From contig JAKAUW010000062.1 of assembly GCA_021817455.1 (NCBI GenBank), forward strand, positions 1 to 59,722: a DNA stretch of 59,722 nt, read 5' to 3'. Positions 43,122 to 52,633 of the stretch are shown here, in pieces. This stretch comes from Thermoplasmata archaeon. GTDB taxonomy: Archaea > Thermoplasmatota > Thermoplasmata > Thermoplasmatales > Thermoplasmataceae. Below the pieces are notes generated by a model. That model was not told where the DNA came from. It ran no database searches and saw only the letters and a program-made list of their open reading frames with translations. Numbering within the stretch: position 1 is the stretch's first letter; every line of letters begins with the position of its first letter. A program made the translations under genes and the position numbers.

Positions 43122-45863
43122 TCATGATACGAGCCTTCTGAGTACAAACTGCAGGATTCCGCCTATTTTTAGATATTCCTCTTCAACGGGGGTATCCACC
43201 CTTATGATCAGGTCAGTGGATTTCTGCTGTCCTGATCCTGCCTCAGTGAACTTCATTGTTGCTCTCCCTGAAGCTTTAATGCCGTTGCCAAAGATAATGT
43301 CCATTGGCTTGCCGTAATCAATTTTCAGGCTTTCTGCGCTCTCTCCATTCTTGAACTGGAGTGGTATGACACCCATGCCCACAAGATTGCTTCTGTGAAT
43401 TCTCTCATAGCCCACAGCAACTACTGCCTTGACTCCAAGCAGGTATGGTCCCTTGGCTGCCCAGTCCCTGGAGCTGCCCGTCCCGTACTGGTCTCCTGCC
43501 AGTACAATTGTTGGAACCTTTTCTCTGATATACTGCATGGCACCGTCGTAGACACTGGTTTCCTTGCCGTCTGGAAGATGCAGAGTAAAACCCCCTTCCT
43601 TGGAGACTAGCTTGTTCCTTATCCTGTTGTTTGCGAAGGTACCTCTCATCATTACCTCATGGTTCCCCCTTCTTGAGCCGTATGAATTGAAGTCCACTGG
43701 CTGGACTTTGTGCTCCATAAGGTATTTTCCTGCCGGTGTGTCCTTGCTGAATGAGCCGGCAGGGGAAATATGGTCAGTGGTGATTGAATCCCCCAGTACA
43801 AGAAGAGGCCTTGTCCCCTTGAGTTCCTTAGTCTCCATTATCTCACTGGGGTCGAAGTTTTCGAAGAATGGTGCTTTCCTGATGTAGGTGCTATCCTTAT
43901 CCCATGCATACTGCATGCCGCTTGGTGCCTCAAGTTTGGCCCACTGTTCATTGTAGCTGTCTATGTTCCTGTACCTCTCCGTGAAAATCTCCCTGCTGAT
44001 TGATCCTTTCATTGCCTCGGCAATCTCATTGCTTTCAGGCCAGATGTCCTTCAGGAAGACGTCTTTGCCGTCCTTTCCCCTGCCAAGTGGCTCTTTGTTG
44101 AGGTCTATGGTAACTTTTCCAGCGAGGGCAAATGCAACCACAAGGGGCGGAGACATGAGATAGTTGGCCCTGACATTCCTGTGGATCCTTGCCTCAAAAT
44201 TCCTGTTTCCGGAAAGTACAGCTGCCGTTGAAAGATTGTCCTTCAATATGGCCGACTCAATACTTTCATTGAGCGGGCCGCTGTTTCCTATGCAAGTTGT
44301 GCAGCCATATCCGACCAGGTTGAAGCCGAGCTTGTCCAGATAGGGTTGAAGCCCTGATTTGTTGAGATATTCGGTGACAACTCTTGATCCGGGCGCCAGG
44401 CTGGTCTTGACCTTCCTGTTCACCGTGAGCCCTTTCTCAACGGCCTTCTTTGCAAGCAGGCCCGCAGCAAGCATAACGTATGGATTGCTGGTATTGGTGC
44501 AGCTAGTGATTGCTGCAATGACGACATCTCCCTCAGAAAGTTTTTCCTCCCTGCCTTCCAGCTTAATACTTGATGTTTTCAGGTAAACCTGCGCAGGCTT
44601 ATTCTTGGCTGGCCCGTTCGCCAGGCCACCCTCGTTTTCATACCGGCCCTGCCCGTTATTGGCTGTGGACTGGCTTTCCTCCATGAAACTGAGGAAACTG
44701 TTCCCTATGTTTCCAAGGTCTACCCTCTGCTGAGGAAGCTTTGGCCCGGAAACGCTTGGTTTCACTGTGGAAAGGTCAAGCTCAAGTTGCTGCGAGTATT
44801 CAATGTTCTCCTGTGAGCCGAAGATTCCCTGTGCCTTGCAGTATTCTTCCACAAGCTTGAGGTGATCCTCCGATCTGCCGGTGAGCCTCATGTATTCAAG
44901 TGTCTGCTCATCAACAGGGAACAGTGCAACTGTGGCGCCATACTCAGGGCACATGTTTGATATGGTTGCCCTGTCGGGGAGTGTAAGGCTGCTAATGCCT
45001 TCACCGTGGAACTCTACGAATTTTCCCACTACCTTGTTCTTCCTCAGGAGTTCTGTGACTGTAAGTACGAGATCGGTGGCAGTTACACCTGGCTTCAGCT
45101 TCCCTTTCAGGTTTACTCCAACTACTTCCGGGGCCCTGAAAGTAACAGGCTGATCAAGCATTGCGGCTTCAGCCTCAATTCCTCCAACGCCCCAGCCTAC
45201 TACGCCAAGCCCGTCAATCATGGTGGTATGCGAGTCCGTTCCCACAACTGTGTCAGGAAATGCCCAGGTCTTCCCTCCTGACTCTTTTTCCATGACAACA
45301 TGTGCAAGATATTCCAGGTTAACCTGGTGGCAGATGCCCACAGAAGGCGGCACAATCCTCAGGTTCTTGAATGCGCCCTGGGCCCATTTCAGGAATCTGT
45401 ATCTTTCACTGTTCCTCTCAAATTCCTTCTGCCTGTTCTGTTCCATTGCCTCTGGCGTACCGTAATAGTCAACCTGAACTGAGTGGTCAATAACTAGGTC
45501 GACCGGTACCTGCGGCTGGATAATGTCTGCCTTCTTCCCAAGGTCAGCTGCGGCATCCCTCATTACTGCAAGGTCAACAACTGCAGGAACGCCCGTAAAA
45601 TCCTGCATAAGAACCCGTGCAACCTTGAACGGTATCTCAAAATCCGCAAGGTTTGTTACGCTCCACTTGAGCAGGTTTTCAATGTCCTTTTCATGAACTT
45701 CCTTTCCATCAAGGTTCCTTATGAGCGACTCAAGCAGGATCCTTATTGAGACTGGGAATCTTGAAACGGGAAAACCCTGTTTCTCAAGTTCCTTCAATGA
45801 ATAATAGTGGTATTCCTTTCCATTTATCTTAAAAGTCTTGATATTTTGAAACCTTGAACTCAT
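43122..45863 (-). CDS. acnA: Aconitate hydratase (AcnA type)
   Basis: 913 aa, full length. The [4Fe-4S] ligands are in ITSCTNTSNPYV near residue 455 and in GYGCTTCIGNSGPL near 521 (C-x2-C). The swivel-domain loop DQYGTGSSRDWAAKGP is near 797. It isomerises citrate to isocitrate. The ATG at 45863 gives MSSRFQN, like AcnA; an ATG at 45890 would add nine residues. Aconitase A in bacteria and eukaryotes can double as an RNA-binding protein, which cannot be judged here. It lies 42 kb from citrate synthase's neighbours but both belong to the TCA cycle. Confidence 0.94.
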   Translation of the reverse strand: MSSRFQNIKTFKINGKEYHYYSLKELEKQGFPVSRFPVSIRILLESLIRNLDGKEVHEKDIENLLKWSVTNLADFEIPFKVARVLMQDFTGVPAVVDLAVMRDAAADLGKKADIIQPQVPVDLVIDHSVQVDYYGTPEAMEQNRQKEFERNSERYRFLKWAQGAFKNLRIVPPSVGICHQVNLEYLAHVVMEKESGGKTWAFPDTVVGTDSHTTMIDGLGVVGWGVGGIEAEAAMLDQPVTFRAPEVVGVNLKGKLKPGVTATDLVLTVTELLRKNKVVGKFVEFHGEGISSLTLPDRATISNMCPEYGATVALFPVDEQTLEYMRLTGRSEDHLKLVEEYCKAQGIFGSQENIEYSQQLELDLSTVKPSVSGPKLPQQRVDLGNIGNSFLSFMEESQSTANNGQGRYENEGGLANGPAKNKPAQVYLKTSSIKLEGREEKLSEGDVVIAAITSCTNTSNPYVMLAAGLLAKKAVEKGLTVNRKVKTSLAPGSRVVTEYLNKSGLQPYLDKLGFNLVGYGCTTCIGNSGPLNESIESAILKDNLSTAAVLSGNRNFEARIHRNVRANYLMSPPLVVAFALAGKVTIDLNKEPLGRGKDGKDVFLKDIWPESNEIAEAMKGSISREIFTERYRNIDSYNEQWAKLEAPSGMQYAWDKDSTYIRKAPFFENFDPSEIMETKELKGTRPLLVLGDSITTDHISPAGSFSKDTPAGKYLMEHKVQPVDFNSYGSRRGNHEVMMRGTFANNRIRNKLVSKEGGFTLHLPDGKETSVYDGAMQYIREKVPTIVLAGDQYGTGSSRDWAAKGPYLLGVKAVVAVGYERIHRSNLVGMGVIPLQFKNGESAESLKIDYGKPMDIIFGNGIKASGRATMKFTEAGSGQQKSTDLIIRVDTPVEEEYLKIGGILQFVLRRLVS

Positions 45864-46004
45864 GAATATCGTGCCATGATCTCTTCTCAATAATTATGTT
45901 TTATTCACAAAATACCAATAGGAAATATTAGTTAAAAATCATTCAAATGGGAATCCTTTATGAACAATGTCCTACTCCCTGAATCTGCCTGGCAATTGAT
46001 TTAG

Positions 46005-46919
46005 ATGAGTACCCTCAAGATCTGCAGGATTAAGCTCCCGAAACAGAATTCGTCCATTGGAACGTCCCTGCCGTGGAGAGGAGCAGTGCATTCAGGTTCC
46101 AACTCCCTTTACCTGCCTGATCCGGCCGAGGGAAAAGTTCTCCTTGTGGATACAGAAAAAGACAGGATTAAGGATGAAGTGGAGGGAACGGGAAGCAATT
46201 CCATGGCACAGATATGCAGAGACAGAGACCTTGTATTTCTCACAGGTTCAGCATTAAATGAAGCGCTTGTCTACAGGATAGGGGCTATGAGGAACATGCT
46301 CACCCTGAAGTTTGATTTTCCCCCGACTGGGCTTTCACTGGACAGTGACAGGGATGTTCTACTTGCATCTGGCGCCGAAGAATTTGCCTTTTACAGATAT
46401 CCGGAATTGAAGAGACTGGATTTTCAGCGGCCTGCAGGCAAGGTAAGGCAAGCATATTTTGACACCCTTGAGGATGCTTTTGTAATATTGCTCCAGTACC
46501 CGCACCGCCTCATGGTCATTAAATCAGGGGAGAGCCTGAGTGTAATGCATGACATTGGTTTCGGTTCTGAAAACATAAATGCTGTAGTTATTTGCAGTGT
46601 TGACAGGAAGGTTGTGCTAGGCACAGAGAGCGGAAAGATCCTTGTAACGGGGTTTGACAGCCAGCCACAGAAATTGGCAGCATCGTTCAAGGAGCCTGTT
46701 GACAAGCTTGTATACAATTCCTACGTGAATCACCTTTATGTCATGTTCAGGGGGAGCAGGCACCTCGCAGTTGTGGACATGGAAACTGACAAGGTGAGGG
46801 AGGTTGAAAGATGCAGCTCAGAGATCTCCGATATAATGTTTGATGAACTGCACAACAAGATATATGCCCTGCTCCCGTCAATTCCTGCACTTGAAGTCTA
46901 CCTGGATATGGGTCGCTGA
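46005..46919 (+). CDS. Beta-propeller-like protein, function unknown
   Basis: 304 aa. About six repeating units have the YVTN/WD-like spacing of short strands: GAVHSGSNSLYLPDPAEGKVL, then LASGAEEFAFYRYPELK, and VDKLVYNSYVNHLYVMFRG. Each ends in a strand followed by a turn. The C-terminus (ALEVYLDMGR) is short. No signal peptide or helix was found, so it is cytoplasmic. It precedes the gluconate-dehydratase gene on the same strand, but 63 nt away with a promoter between. Function unknown. Confidence 0.6.
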   Translation: MSTLKICRIKLPKQNSSIGTSLPWRGAVHSGSNSLYLPDPAEGKVLLVDTEKDRIKDEVEGTGSNSMAQICRDRDLVFLTGSALNEALVYRIGAMRNMLTLKFDFPPTGLSLDSDRDVLLASGAEEFAFYRYPELKRLDFQRPAGKVRQAYFDTLEDAFVILLQYPHRLMVIKSGESLSVMHDIGFGSENINAVVICSVDRKVVLGTESGKILVTGFDSQPQKLAASFKEPVDKLVYNSYVNHLYVMFRGSRHLAVVDMETDKVREVERCSSEISDIMFDELHNKIYALLPSIPALEVYLDMGR

Positions 46920-46952
46920 TTTTTTCGCATTCCGGGAGCATTTTTTGATAGG

Positions 46953-46960
46953 GTTTAAGT
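46953..46960 (+). promoter_or_regulatory. TATA-like box of the dehydratase gene
   Basis: GTTTAAGT lies 23-30 nt ahead of ATG 46983. It supports that start over the TTG at 46965. Confidence 0.5.
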
Positions 46961-46982
46961 ATGATTGTACCAATTTGCATAT

Positions 46983-48182
46983 ATGACGTCAAAAATAAGG
47001 AAAATCGATATTCTGGAACTTGGCGAAAAGGGCAAGGAGATATCAAGCCCGTGGAGTTCCACCATCCTTCTTGTGAAGTTGACATCCGAGGATGGCCTCG
47101 TTGGATATGGGGAAGCACCAACTACACTCATGACCCTCCCGGTCAGGGAAAGCATGGAAGAGGTTAAGAGAGTCTTCCAGGATGCTGATTTCTTCAATGT
47201 GGAGAGAAATGTCAAGGAATTCTACAGACATTCGTTCTACCTTTCCAGGTCCATGGAAGCAACATCTGCACTGAGCGCATTCGAGATAGCCAGCTGGGAC
47301 CTTATAGGAAAATCTGTCGGGGAACCTGTTTTCAAGCTTCTCGGCGGAGAATACAACAAAGAGTTGCGTGCATATGCAAATGGCTGGTACTCAGACTGCA
47401 TTACACCCGAGGACTTCGTGAAAAAAGCCAAGGCTGTTGTCTCCAAAGGTTTCACGGCAATGAAGTTCGATCCATTCGGAAACAATTATGATCAGCTCTC
47501 AAGGGAGGGCTTGGAAAATGCAGTGGATATTGTCGGTGCCCTCAGGGAGGAGTTTGGCGACAGGGTTGATCTGCTCATCGAATGCCATGGCAGGTTTTCC
47601 ACTAAGGCTGCCATAGATGCAGGTACAGCCCTGGACCAGTTTGAGCCGCTCTTCATGGAGGAACCTCTGCATCCTGAGCTAGAGATGGCCCTTCCAGAGG
47701 TCAAACGGTATGTGAGGACACCCATTGCACTTGGAGAGAGGCTGCTTAACAAGGCAGATTTTGCAAGATACATTTCCCAGGGCATGGTGGACATCATTCA
47801 ACCGGACCTAACCAACTCACTGGGCATCCTTGAGGCAAAGAAGATTGGCGCCATAGCGGAGTCCATGGGAACCCCCGTGGCTTTCCACAATGCTTTTGGG
47901 CCAATACAGACCGCGGCCACGCTGAACGTTGACAAGACCCTTCCCAATTTCCTCATACAGGAAAGTTTTGAAGCATTCTGGCCAGACTGGAAGCGAAATC
48001 TTGTAAAGTCCGGCTACAAGCTGGAGAACGGCAGGTTTACACTCTCTGGAAAGCCAGGAATAGGTGTTGAAGTAGACGAAAAGATTGTAAGCACCAATGC
48101 TGTTGAGGGCATGGAACCCTTTGATCCCAAGGAACCCCCATGGGTTGTCTCAGGGACCTTCAGGGCCCCAAATGGAAGATGA
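46983..48182 (+). CDS. Gluconate/galactonate dehydratase, enolase superfamily
   Basis: 399 aa. It looks like the archaeal gluconate dehydratase of the non-phosphorylated Entner-Doudoroff route: VYANGWY-type AYANGWYSDCITPEDF near residue 135, the metal ligands at LIECHG and FMEEPLHPE with ALGERL, and the VAFHNAFGPIQTAA segment near 305. The Sulfolobus enzyme is close by eye. It would dehydrate D-gluconate or galactonate to the 2-keto-3-deoxy acid. Start ATG 46983 is supported by a TATA box. The next gene begins 1 nt beyond its stop. Confidence 0.88.
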   Translation: MTSKIRKIDILELGEKGKEISSPWSSTILLVKLTSEDGLVGYGEAPTTLMTLPVRESMEEVKRVFQDADFFNVERNVKEFYRHSFYLSRSMEATSALSAFEIASWDLIGKSVGEPVFKLLGGEYNKELRAYANGWYSDCITPEDFVKKAKAVVSKGFTAMKFDPFGNNYDQLSREGLENAVDIVGALREEFGDRVDLLIECHGRFSTKAAIDAGTALDQFEPLFMEEPLHPELEMALPEVKRYVRTPIALGERLLNKADFARYISQGMVDIIQPDLTNSLGILEAKKIGAIAESMGTPVAFHNAFGPIQTAATLNVDKTLPNFLIQESFEAFWPDWKRNLVKSGYKLENGRFTLSGKPGIGVEVDEKIVSTNAVEGMEPFDPKEPPWVVSGTFRAPNGR

Positions 48183-48183
48183 T

Positions 48184-49083
48184 ATGACAGAATTCCCGCA
48201 GGAATCTTCAGAACCTAAGTTACAGGAACTGATGGAACAGAAGAGGAGGCTTCAGGAGGAACTGGCTGAGACCCGATCCCTGTTGGAGAAGGTGGAGACC
48301 TCCATACGTGAACTCACGCAGTCTACCCTCCAGGGCGACCCTGATGGAAATGGCAATTCGCTTGTTTCCTCAGGCTTCACAAGGCTTGATGACCTTCTCC
48401 ACGGAGGTTATCCGAGGGCATCGAACATCCTTCTCAGCGGTCCGCCATACAGCTCCAAATTCAATGTGACACATAGGTTCATTGTATCTTCCCTGCAGGA
48501 ATCACACCCGGTAATTGTTGTGTCACTGGACCAGCCTATTTCTGACATTAAGGCAGATCTTGCAGCAATGGGCATTTCTCCTGATGAATTTGAGGAGAGC
48601 GGACACCTGAAGTTCGTGGATGCATATTCCAAAAGCATTCAGATGGAGAGCAACGACAAGAATGCAGTTGTCCTTGACAATGTTGCAGTGATCAGCAATT
48701 TCCTGAAAGCCATGGACCAGATCTGTTCCACTGTTCTTACAAAGATGGGGAAATACAGAATGGTTTTCTTTTCCCTGACTGCATGGATCACGCAGTCCTC
48801 CGAGGACAAGATGTTTACCAAGGCTCTGCAGCATTTCTCCCAGCGGAGGAAGATGGAGGGCTCGACCACCCTCTACCTCATAGAGGACGGAATATTCCAG
48901 AGGAGCCTTTATGAAAGCATGAACTACTTCATGGACGGGTCAATAGAATTCAGGAGCGAATCATCAGTGGAATATCTCAGGGTCAGGGGGCTGAAGGATG
49001 TCCAGTCCAGGGGCTGGATAGAAGTTGTTAGAAGCAACAACAGCCTGACTCTTGGTTCCTTTGAGCTTAAGAGGATCAGGTAA
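48184..49083 (+). CDS. RecA/KaiC-superfamily ATPase-like protein with a degenerate P-loop
   Basis: 299 aa. Residues 10-55 form a coiled coil rich in Glu and Leu (KLQELMEQKRRLQEELAETR). A RecA-like core follows. It starts with SGFTRLDDLLHGGYPRASN, a KaiC/GvpD-type opening, but its Walker A is SGPPYSSKFNVT, lacking the usual GxGK(S/T). ATP hydrolysis is therefore doubtful. IVVSLDQPISDIKADLAAMG and VVLDNVAVI could be the Walker B region. ATG 48184 follows the dehydratase stop by one base; ATG 48172 (MEDDM) is also in frame and overlaps it. It may regulate, or be coupled to, the sugar acid enzyme. Confidence 0.65.
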   Translation: MTEFPQESSEPKLQELMEQKRRLQEELAETRSLLEKVETSIRELTQSTLQGDPDGNGNSLVSSGFTRLDDLLHGGYPRASNILLSGPPYSSKFNVTHRFIVSSLQESHPVIVVSLDQPISDIKADLAAMGISPDEFEESGHLKFVDAYSKSIQMESNDKNAVVLDNVAVISNFLKAMDQICSTVLTKMGKYRMVFFSLTAWITQSSEDKMFTKALQHFSQRRKMEGSTTLYLIEDGIFQRSLYESMNYFMDGSIEFRSESSVEYLRVRGLKDVQSRGWIEVVRSNNSLTLGSFELKRIR

Positions 49084-49088
49084 TTTTC

Positions 49089-50843
49089 TCAGTATGCCAG
49101 TACCGCAATGAGCATCATCACTAGGAAAGCAGCGATCATGTATATCATGTACCATCCTATTGAGCTGTTCATAACCCTGAGGGTGATGAATTTGCTCACT
49201 GCCCTGTAGCCCTTTCCAATATCGGTCATTATGAGCCAGAACACATCTATGACAGTTACAGCATTTCCGAATGCCCCGGTCTTGGTCCTGAGAACTCTCC
49301 TGAGCATCAGGCGAATGTTGTTTGAATAGGCATATGAAGTATATGGATCTACTTCAACAGTGCCGCCATTCCAGACCGGTACATCCCTGAGCCTTGGTTT
49401 CCTGAACAGCGCATAAGCTGCGATGGAGAAGGCTGTGATGAGTATAACAACATAATCAGGGGAAATGAGCCCGAAAACAGCAGGCCCAAATCTGGAAGTA
49501 ATCATGAACCCATTGAACACAAGGACTCCCGGAATGCCAGAAATGAAGGTGCCTGAAACTATGAAGATAGAAATGGCAAAGAGGAATATGAGCAGCAGGC
49601 CAATGCCGGAAATTACGGCATGATTGGGTGGCTGCTTCTTTTCCAGTTTTCTGTGAAAAAGGTTTCCGAATGCCAGGATCTTCATCATGGAGCCGGTAGC
49701 CATGCCTTCACCCAGTGCAATTACAGAACCAATCACTATTGCGCTCATTCCTGGAACCCCGCCTGCATAAGCCTCCATGAAGAAAGCTTCAAGAAGCATC
49801 CAGGTGGCAAGTCCCCCTAATGTTGGGAAGAGCCCGGACAGTGACATGGTTATGAGCATTGTTCCCACGCGTTGCGTATAAGATGTTGGTTGATCACTTT
49901 CACCGAAGTATTCCCCGGGTGAGTTTCCGATGGAAAAGAATAGCCCGGTCTTCGAAATGGCGTGGGAAAGTGCAAATATGATTATGGTTGCGAAAATGAA
50001 CTGCTTCAGGACCACTTCGGATGCCACGAGGTAGAGCCCCATTGCCGAAAGTATGGCAGCATTATTCTCAATGGTGCTGAAGCCTGCAAGCATTTTCATG
50101 TTTTCAGAAATATATGCATATATTGAGGCAAACAGGATTGAAATTGAGCCAACTGCAAGGAAGAGGAATCCAATCCAGGTTACATCCGGGCTGATGAGAA
50201 TCATCCTCATTATGACAAAAACGCCCATGAGCGTCATTGTTGCACTTAGAGCCGCAGAGGCATTGGCTGGGGCATTTCCATGTGCAATGGGGAGCCATTC
50301 GCTGATCATGAAGGGCGTCATGCCCATTTTTATGAGCGCCCCAAGGGAAATCAGCAGAAGGGGGCCAAAGGACGGCACCTGAGTGAAGAAAAGTGTACCG
50401 GTTGCAAAGAATGCGAAGACTGCACCTGCTATTATTAGGATTGTGCTGAACTCGCTGAACATCATGAAGGTAAAAGCGGGAGCACTCTCTTTCTTGTTCA
50501 TCCCCACAATTACGTATGCGGGCACAGACATTGTTTCCCATCCGGTTATCAGAAGCAGGTAGTTTGTGGACTGCAGAATGATAATCATGCCCATTATCAT
50601 CAGTGCCATTGAGGAGGCAAGCCACTTTCCATAGTGCCGGTCATATGAAAGGGAATAAAGGGACACAAGAATCCATACAAGCGAGGCTATGAGAACAAAA
50701 TATGACATCTGGTCTGATGGGTTGAATCCAGACCAAATATAGTAGGCAGAACCGGCAAGGATGCCAATGTACGCCCCCTTCTTCTGGAAGAGCCCGATCA
50801 TGGCGGAAATCCCAAGAATTGCGATTGCTATGTATGAGAACAT
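49089..50843 (-). CDS. Ehr/Hyf-complex antiporter-like subunit (HyfB/NuoL type)
   Basis: 584 aa with about fourteen to sixteen transmembrane helices. The proton-translocating core is visible: TGWETMSVPAYVIVG near residue 100, MGMTPFMISEWLPIAHGNAP near 205, and later SHAISKTGLFFSIG with the conserved lysine. The extra C-terminal part is long, like HyfB and NuoL. It should pump ions when the peripheral part oxidises a donor. It is the last gene of the six-gene operon and follows the fused Fe-S/NuoB gene with no gap. Confidence 0.85.
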   Translation of the reverse strand: MFSYIAIAILGISAMIGLFQKKGAYIGILAGSAYYIWSGFNPSDQMSYFVLIASLVWILVSLYSLSYDRHYGKWLASSMALMIMGMIIILQSTNYLLLITGWETMSVPAYVIVGMNKKESAPAFTFMMFSEFSTILIIAGAVFAFFATGTLFFTQVPSFGPLLLISLGALIKMGMTPFMISEWLPIAHGNAPANASAALSATMTLMGVFVIMRMILISPDVTWIGFLFLAVGSISILFASIYAYISENMKMLAGFSTIENNAAILSAMGLYLVASEVVLKQFIFATIIIFALSHAISKTGLFFSIGNSPGEYFGESDQPTSYTQRVGTMLITMSLSGLFPTLGGLATWMLLEAFFMEAYAGGVPGMSAIVIGSVIALGEGMATGSMMKILAFGNLFHRKLEKKQPPNHAVISGIGLLLIFLFAISIFIVSGTFISGIPGVLVFNGFMITSRFGPAVFGLISPDYVVILITAFSIAAYALFRKPRLRDVPVWNGGTVEVDPYTSYAYSNNIRLMLRRVLRTKTGAFGNAVTVIDVFWLIMTDIGKGYRAVSKFITLRVMNSSIGWYMIYMIAAFLVMMLIAVLAY

Positions 50844-51467
50844 TCAGTCACCCCTTGCTCTGGCCAGTGCCTCAAGTATGGTATATGGGGATGGCGGGCA
50901 ACCCGCTATCTCCACATGATATTTTTCACGCCCAATGGGGGATTCGCCTATGATTCCACCGGAAATGGAGCAGGCCCCCATGGATATGATCAGCTTTGGC
51001 TCAGGCATTGCCTCATATGCATTCTTCAGGGCTTCTTTCATCCCATCGGTATGTACTCCCATGACCACTATGGCATCCGCATGCCTGGGGGAATTTGTTA
51101 TGAATATGTTCAGCCGGTTTGCATCATACTGCGGATCAAAGATTGTTTCCAGCTCAACATTGCAGGCGCCACAAGCGCCGCTGTCAAGCTTGTATATGTA
51201 AAATGACTTCTTCAGGACCGGCTCTGTCCTGTTCACCTTGAATATATCCTGCTTTCCTGTTGGGGTGTATCCCGGTTCACAGAACCTGCAGAATATGCAT
51301 CTTCCTGCATCCCATTTTCCGTCCTTTATGGCCTGGGTAGGGCAGTATGGCTCCCCGCTTCCTTCCATTCGGGATGGCCTCTCTGGCGGTTCTTCAGGCG
51401 GCGCAAACGGGAATCTTTCCGTCTTCTTTCCTTTCCTGATGCCTTCGCCAAACCAGAAGTTGCTCAT
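50844..51467 (-). CDS. Fused ferredoxin + NuoB/HyfI-type small subunit
   Basis: 207 aa. C42 (YCPTQAI) with C57, C60 and C63 (CIFCRFC) give one [4Fe-4S] ferredoxin cluster. Then the NuoB-like domain has C99 and C102 (SGACGACNVELE), C166 (GACSISGG) and C190 (AGCPPSPY), the ligands of the N2/proximal cluster. In most group 4 hydrogenases and complex I these are separate genes (HyfH/NuoI and HyfI/NuoB). The ferredoxin half here keeps one cluster instead of two. ATG 51467 overlaps the large subunit stop by 4 nt; an upstream extension in the same frame overlaps the other gene and was rejected. Confidence 0.85.
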   Translation of the reverse strand: MSNFWFGEGIRKGKKTERFPFAPPEEPPERPSRMEGSGEPYCPTQAIKDGKWDAGRCIFCRFCEPGYTPTGKQDIFKVNRTEPVLKKSFYIYKLDSGACGACNVELETIFDPQYDANRLNIFITNSPRHADAIVVMGVHTDGMKEALKNAYEAMPEPKLIISMGACSISGGIIGESPIGREKYHVEIAGCPPSPYTILEALARARGD

Positions 51468-52633
51468 TGAATAACCACCCCCAACTCTGATATCCATATT
51501 CCAAAGCTTTCCCAGTTGAAGTGGAAATCTGTGAATATATTGCCCTTCATGGACTCCCGGAATGCCCTTATGTTCAGGGTGCCTGGAGAAACATGCCACA
51601 GATCCTCTATGGATCCGTTTTTCAGCTGGACATAATAAAATATGTCTCCCTGCGGGCTTTCCAGCCTTGCGCATCCTTCGCCGCTCCCTTTAGGTATTTC
51701 TGTCCTCACTGTTTCCTTCAGGCTCCCCAGCGATGCAATTATGTCAATTGAGTTGAGGACCTCCTCTCCCCTGACGCAGAATCTCCCGAAGCAATCTTTC
51801 TCTTCCCTGACTACTGGATAGAAAGGAGTCTCCATGTAGGGAAGCTCCCCCCGCACTGTCCTTGAATCATACCTCAGGCCGGAGGCCCTTGCAGCAGGGC
51901 CTGTCAAAAGGCTGTCTTTGGTAACCCCATTGTTCTGGAGCCTGTTTAGGAATATCTTGGACTCAAGCAGCCCCGCGTAGAGTCTTTGGAACTCCTGGCC
52001 GACTTCGCTGAGCTTTTCATTGATCCCTGAACTGGAAACTCTTGAACATCCAGGCGCATTGGCCCCGAAGAAGAAGCGATGCCCTGCAACTCCTGAAATG
52101 ATCCTTGAAACCTTCTCCCGAAGGTAGCCCAGTTGGTTCGTGGGAACGCCAAAACCAGCGGGTTCGCATAGCCTCTTTATGACTTCAAGGTTGCTCCTGA
52201 TGCGTTCAAGCTCGAGCTGAAGAATCCTGGCTTTCTGCACTTCCACAGTAACCTCCAGGTCTAGCGCGTCCTCAACAGCCATGAGAAAAGACAGTGAGTT
52301 GCTTGCCGCATGGAAACCGTTTATCCTCTCAACCAGTAACAGAGCCTCTCCAATGCTTTTGCCCTTAAGCTTCAGGGATCTTGCCTTGTAGCTTGGATCA
52401 ACTGCAACAGAATTGATCAGTTCTCCAGGGGTTGTGAGGGTAATGCCAACTGATTCCATCAGGCCGCCGGTTGAGGGACCGTACTGGAAATTGAACTCTC
52501 CCGGGGCCATTTTGTGCACTGGCAAGTCGTTATAGCCATCGGGTGCAATTTCTGATATGCTATCTGCGTAAACATGATATTTGCCCCAATGGCCAATGTA
52601 TCTTCCCGAAGGTTCTCCAAATTTATAGCGCAC
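51464..52633 (-). CDS. Ehr large subunit (NuoD/HyfG-like) without [NiFe] ligands
   Basis: 389 aa. The family match is FQYGPSTGGLMESVGITLTT near residue 50 and the motif that in hydrogenases reads RxCGxC. Here it is VERINGFHAASNSL (about 101-113): there is no Cys. At the C-terminus the DPCxxCxxR ending is replaced by FGIWISELGVVIQ, so all four nickel-iron ligands are gone. It must then act by electron transfer, as in complex I, or with an unknown catalytic site. There is no NuoC domain. It overlaps the neighbouring genes by 4 and 11 nt. Confidence 0.82.
   Translation of the reverse strand: MRYKFGEPSGRYIGHWGKYHVYADSISEIAPDGYNDLPVHKMAPGEFNFQYGPSTGGLMESVGITLTTPGELINSVAVDPSYKARSLKLKGKSIGEALLLVERINGFHAASNSLSFLMAVEDALDLEVTVEVQKARILQLELERIRSNLEVIKRLCEPAGFGVPTNQLGYLREKVSRIISGVAGHRFFFGANAPGCSRVSSSGINEKLSEVGQEFQRLYAGLLESKIFLNRLQNNGVTKDSLLTGPAARASGLRYDSRTVRGELPYMETPFYPVVREEKDCFGRFCVRGEEVLNSIDIIASLGSLKETVRTEIPKGSGEGCARLESPQGDIFYYVQLKNGSIEDLWHVSPGTLNIRAFRESMKGNIFTDFHFNWESFGIWISELGVVIQ

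Noticed and set aside
51468-51674. N-terminal extension of the fused Fe-S/NuoB subunit
   Set aside because: It lies inside the large-subunit gene in another frame; ATG 51467 gives the standard 4-nt overlap.
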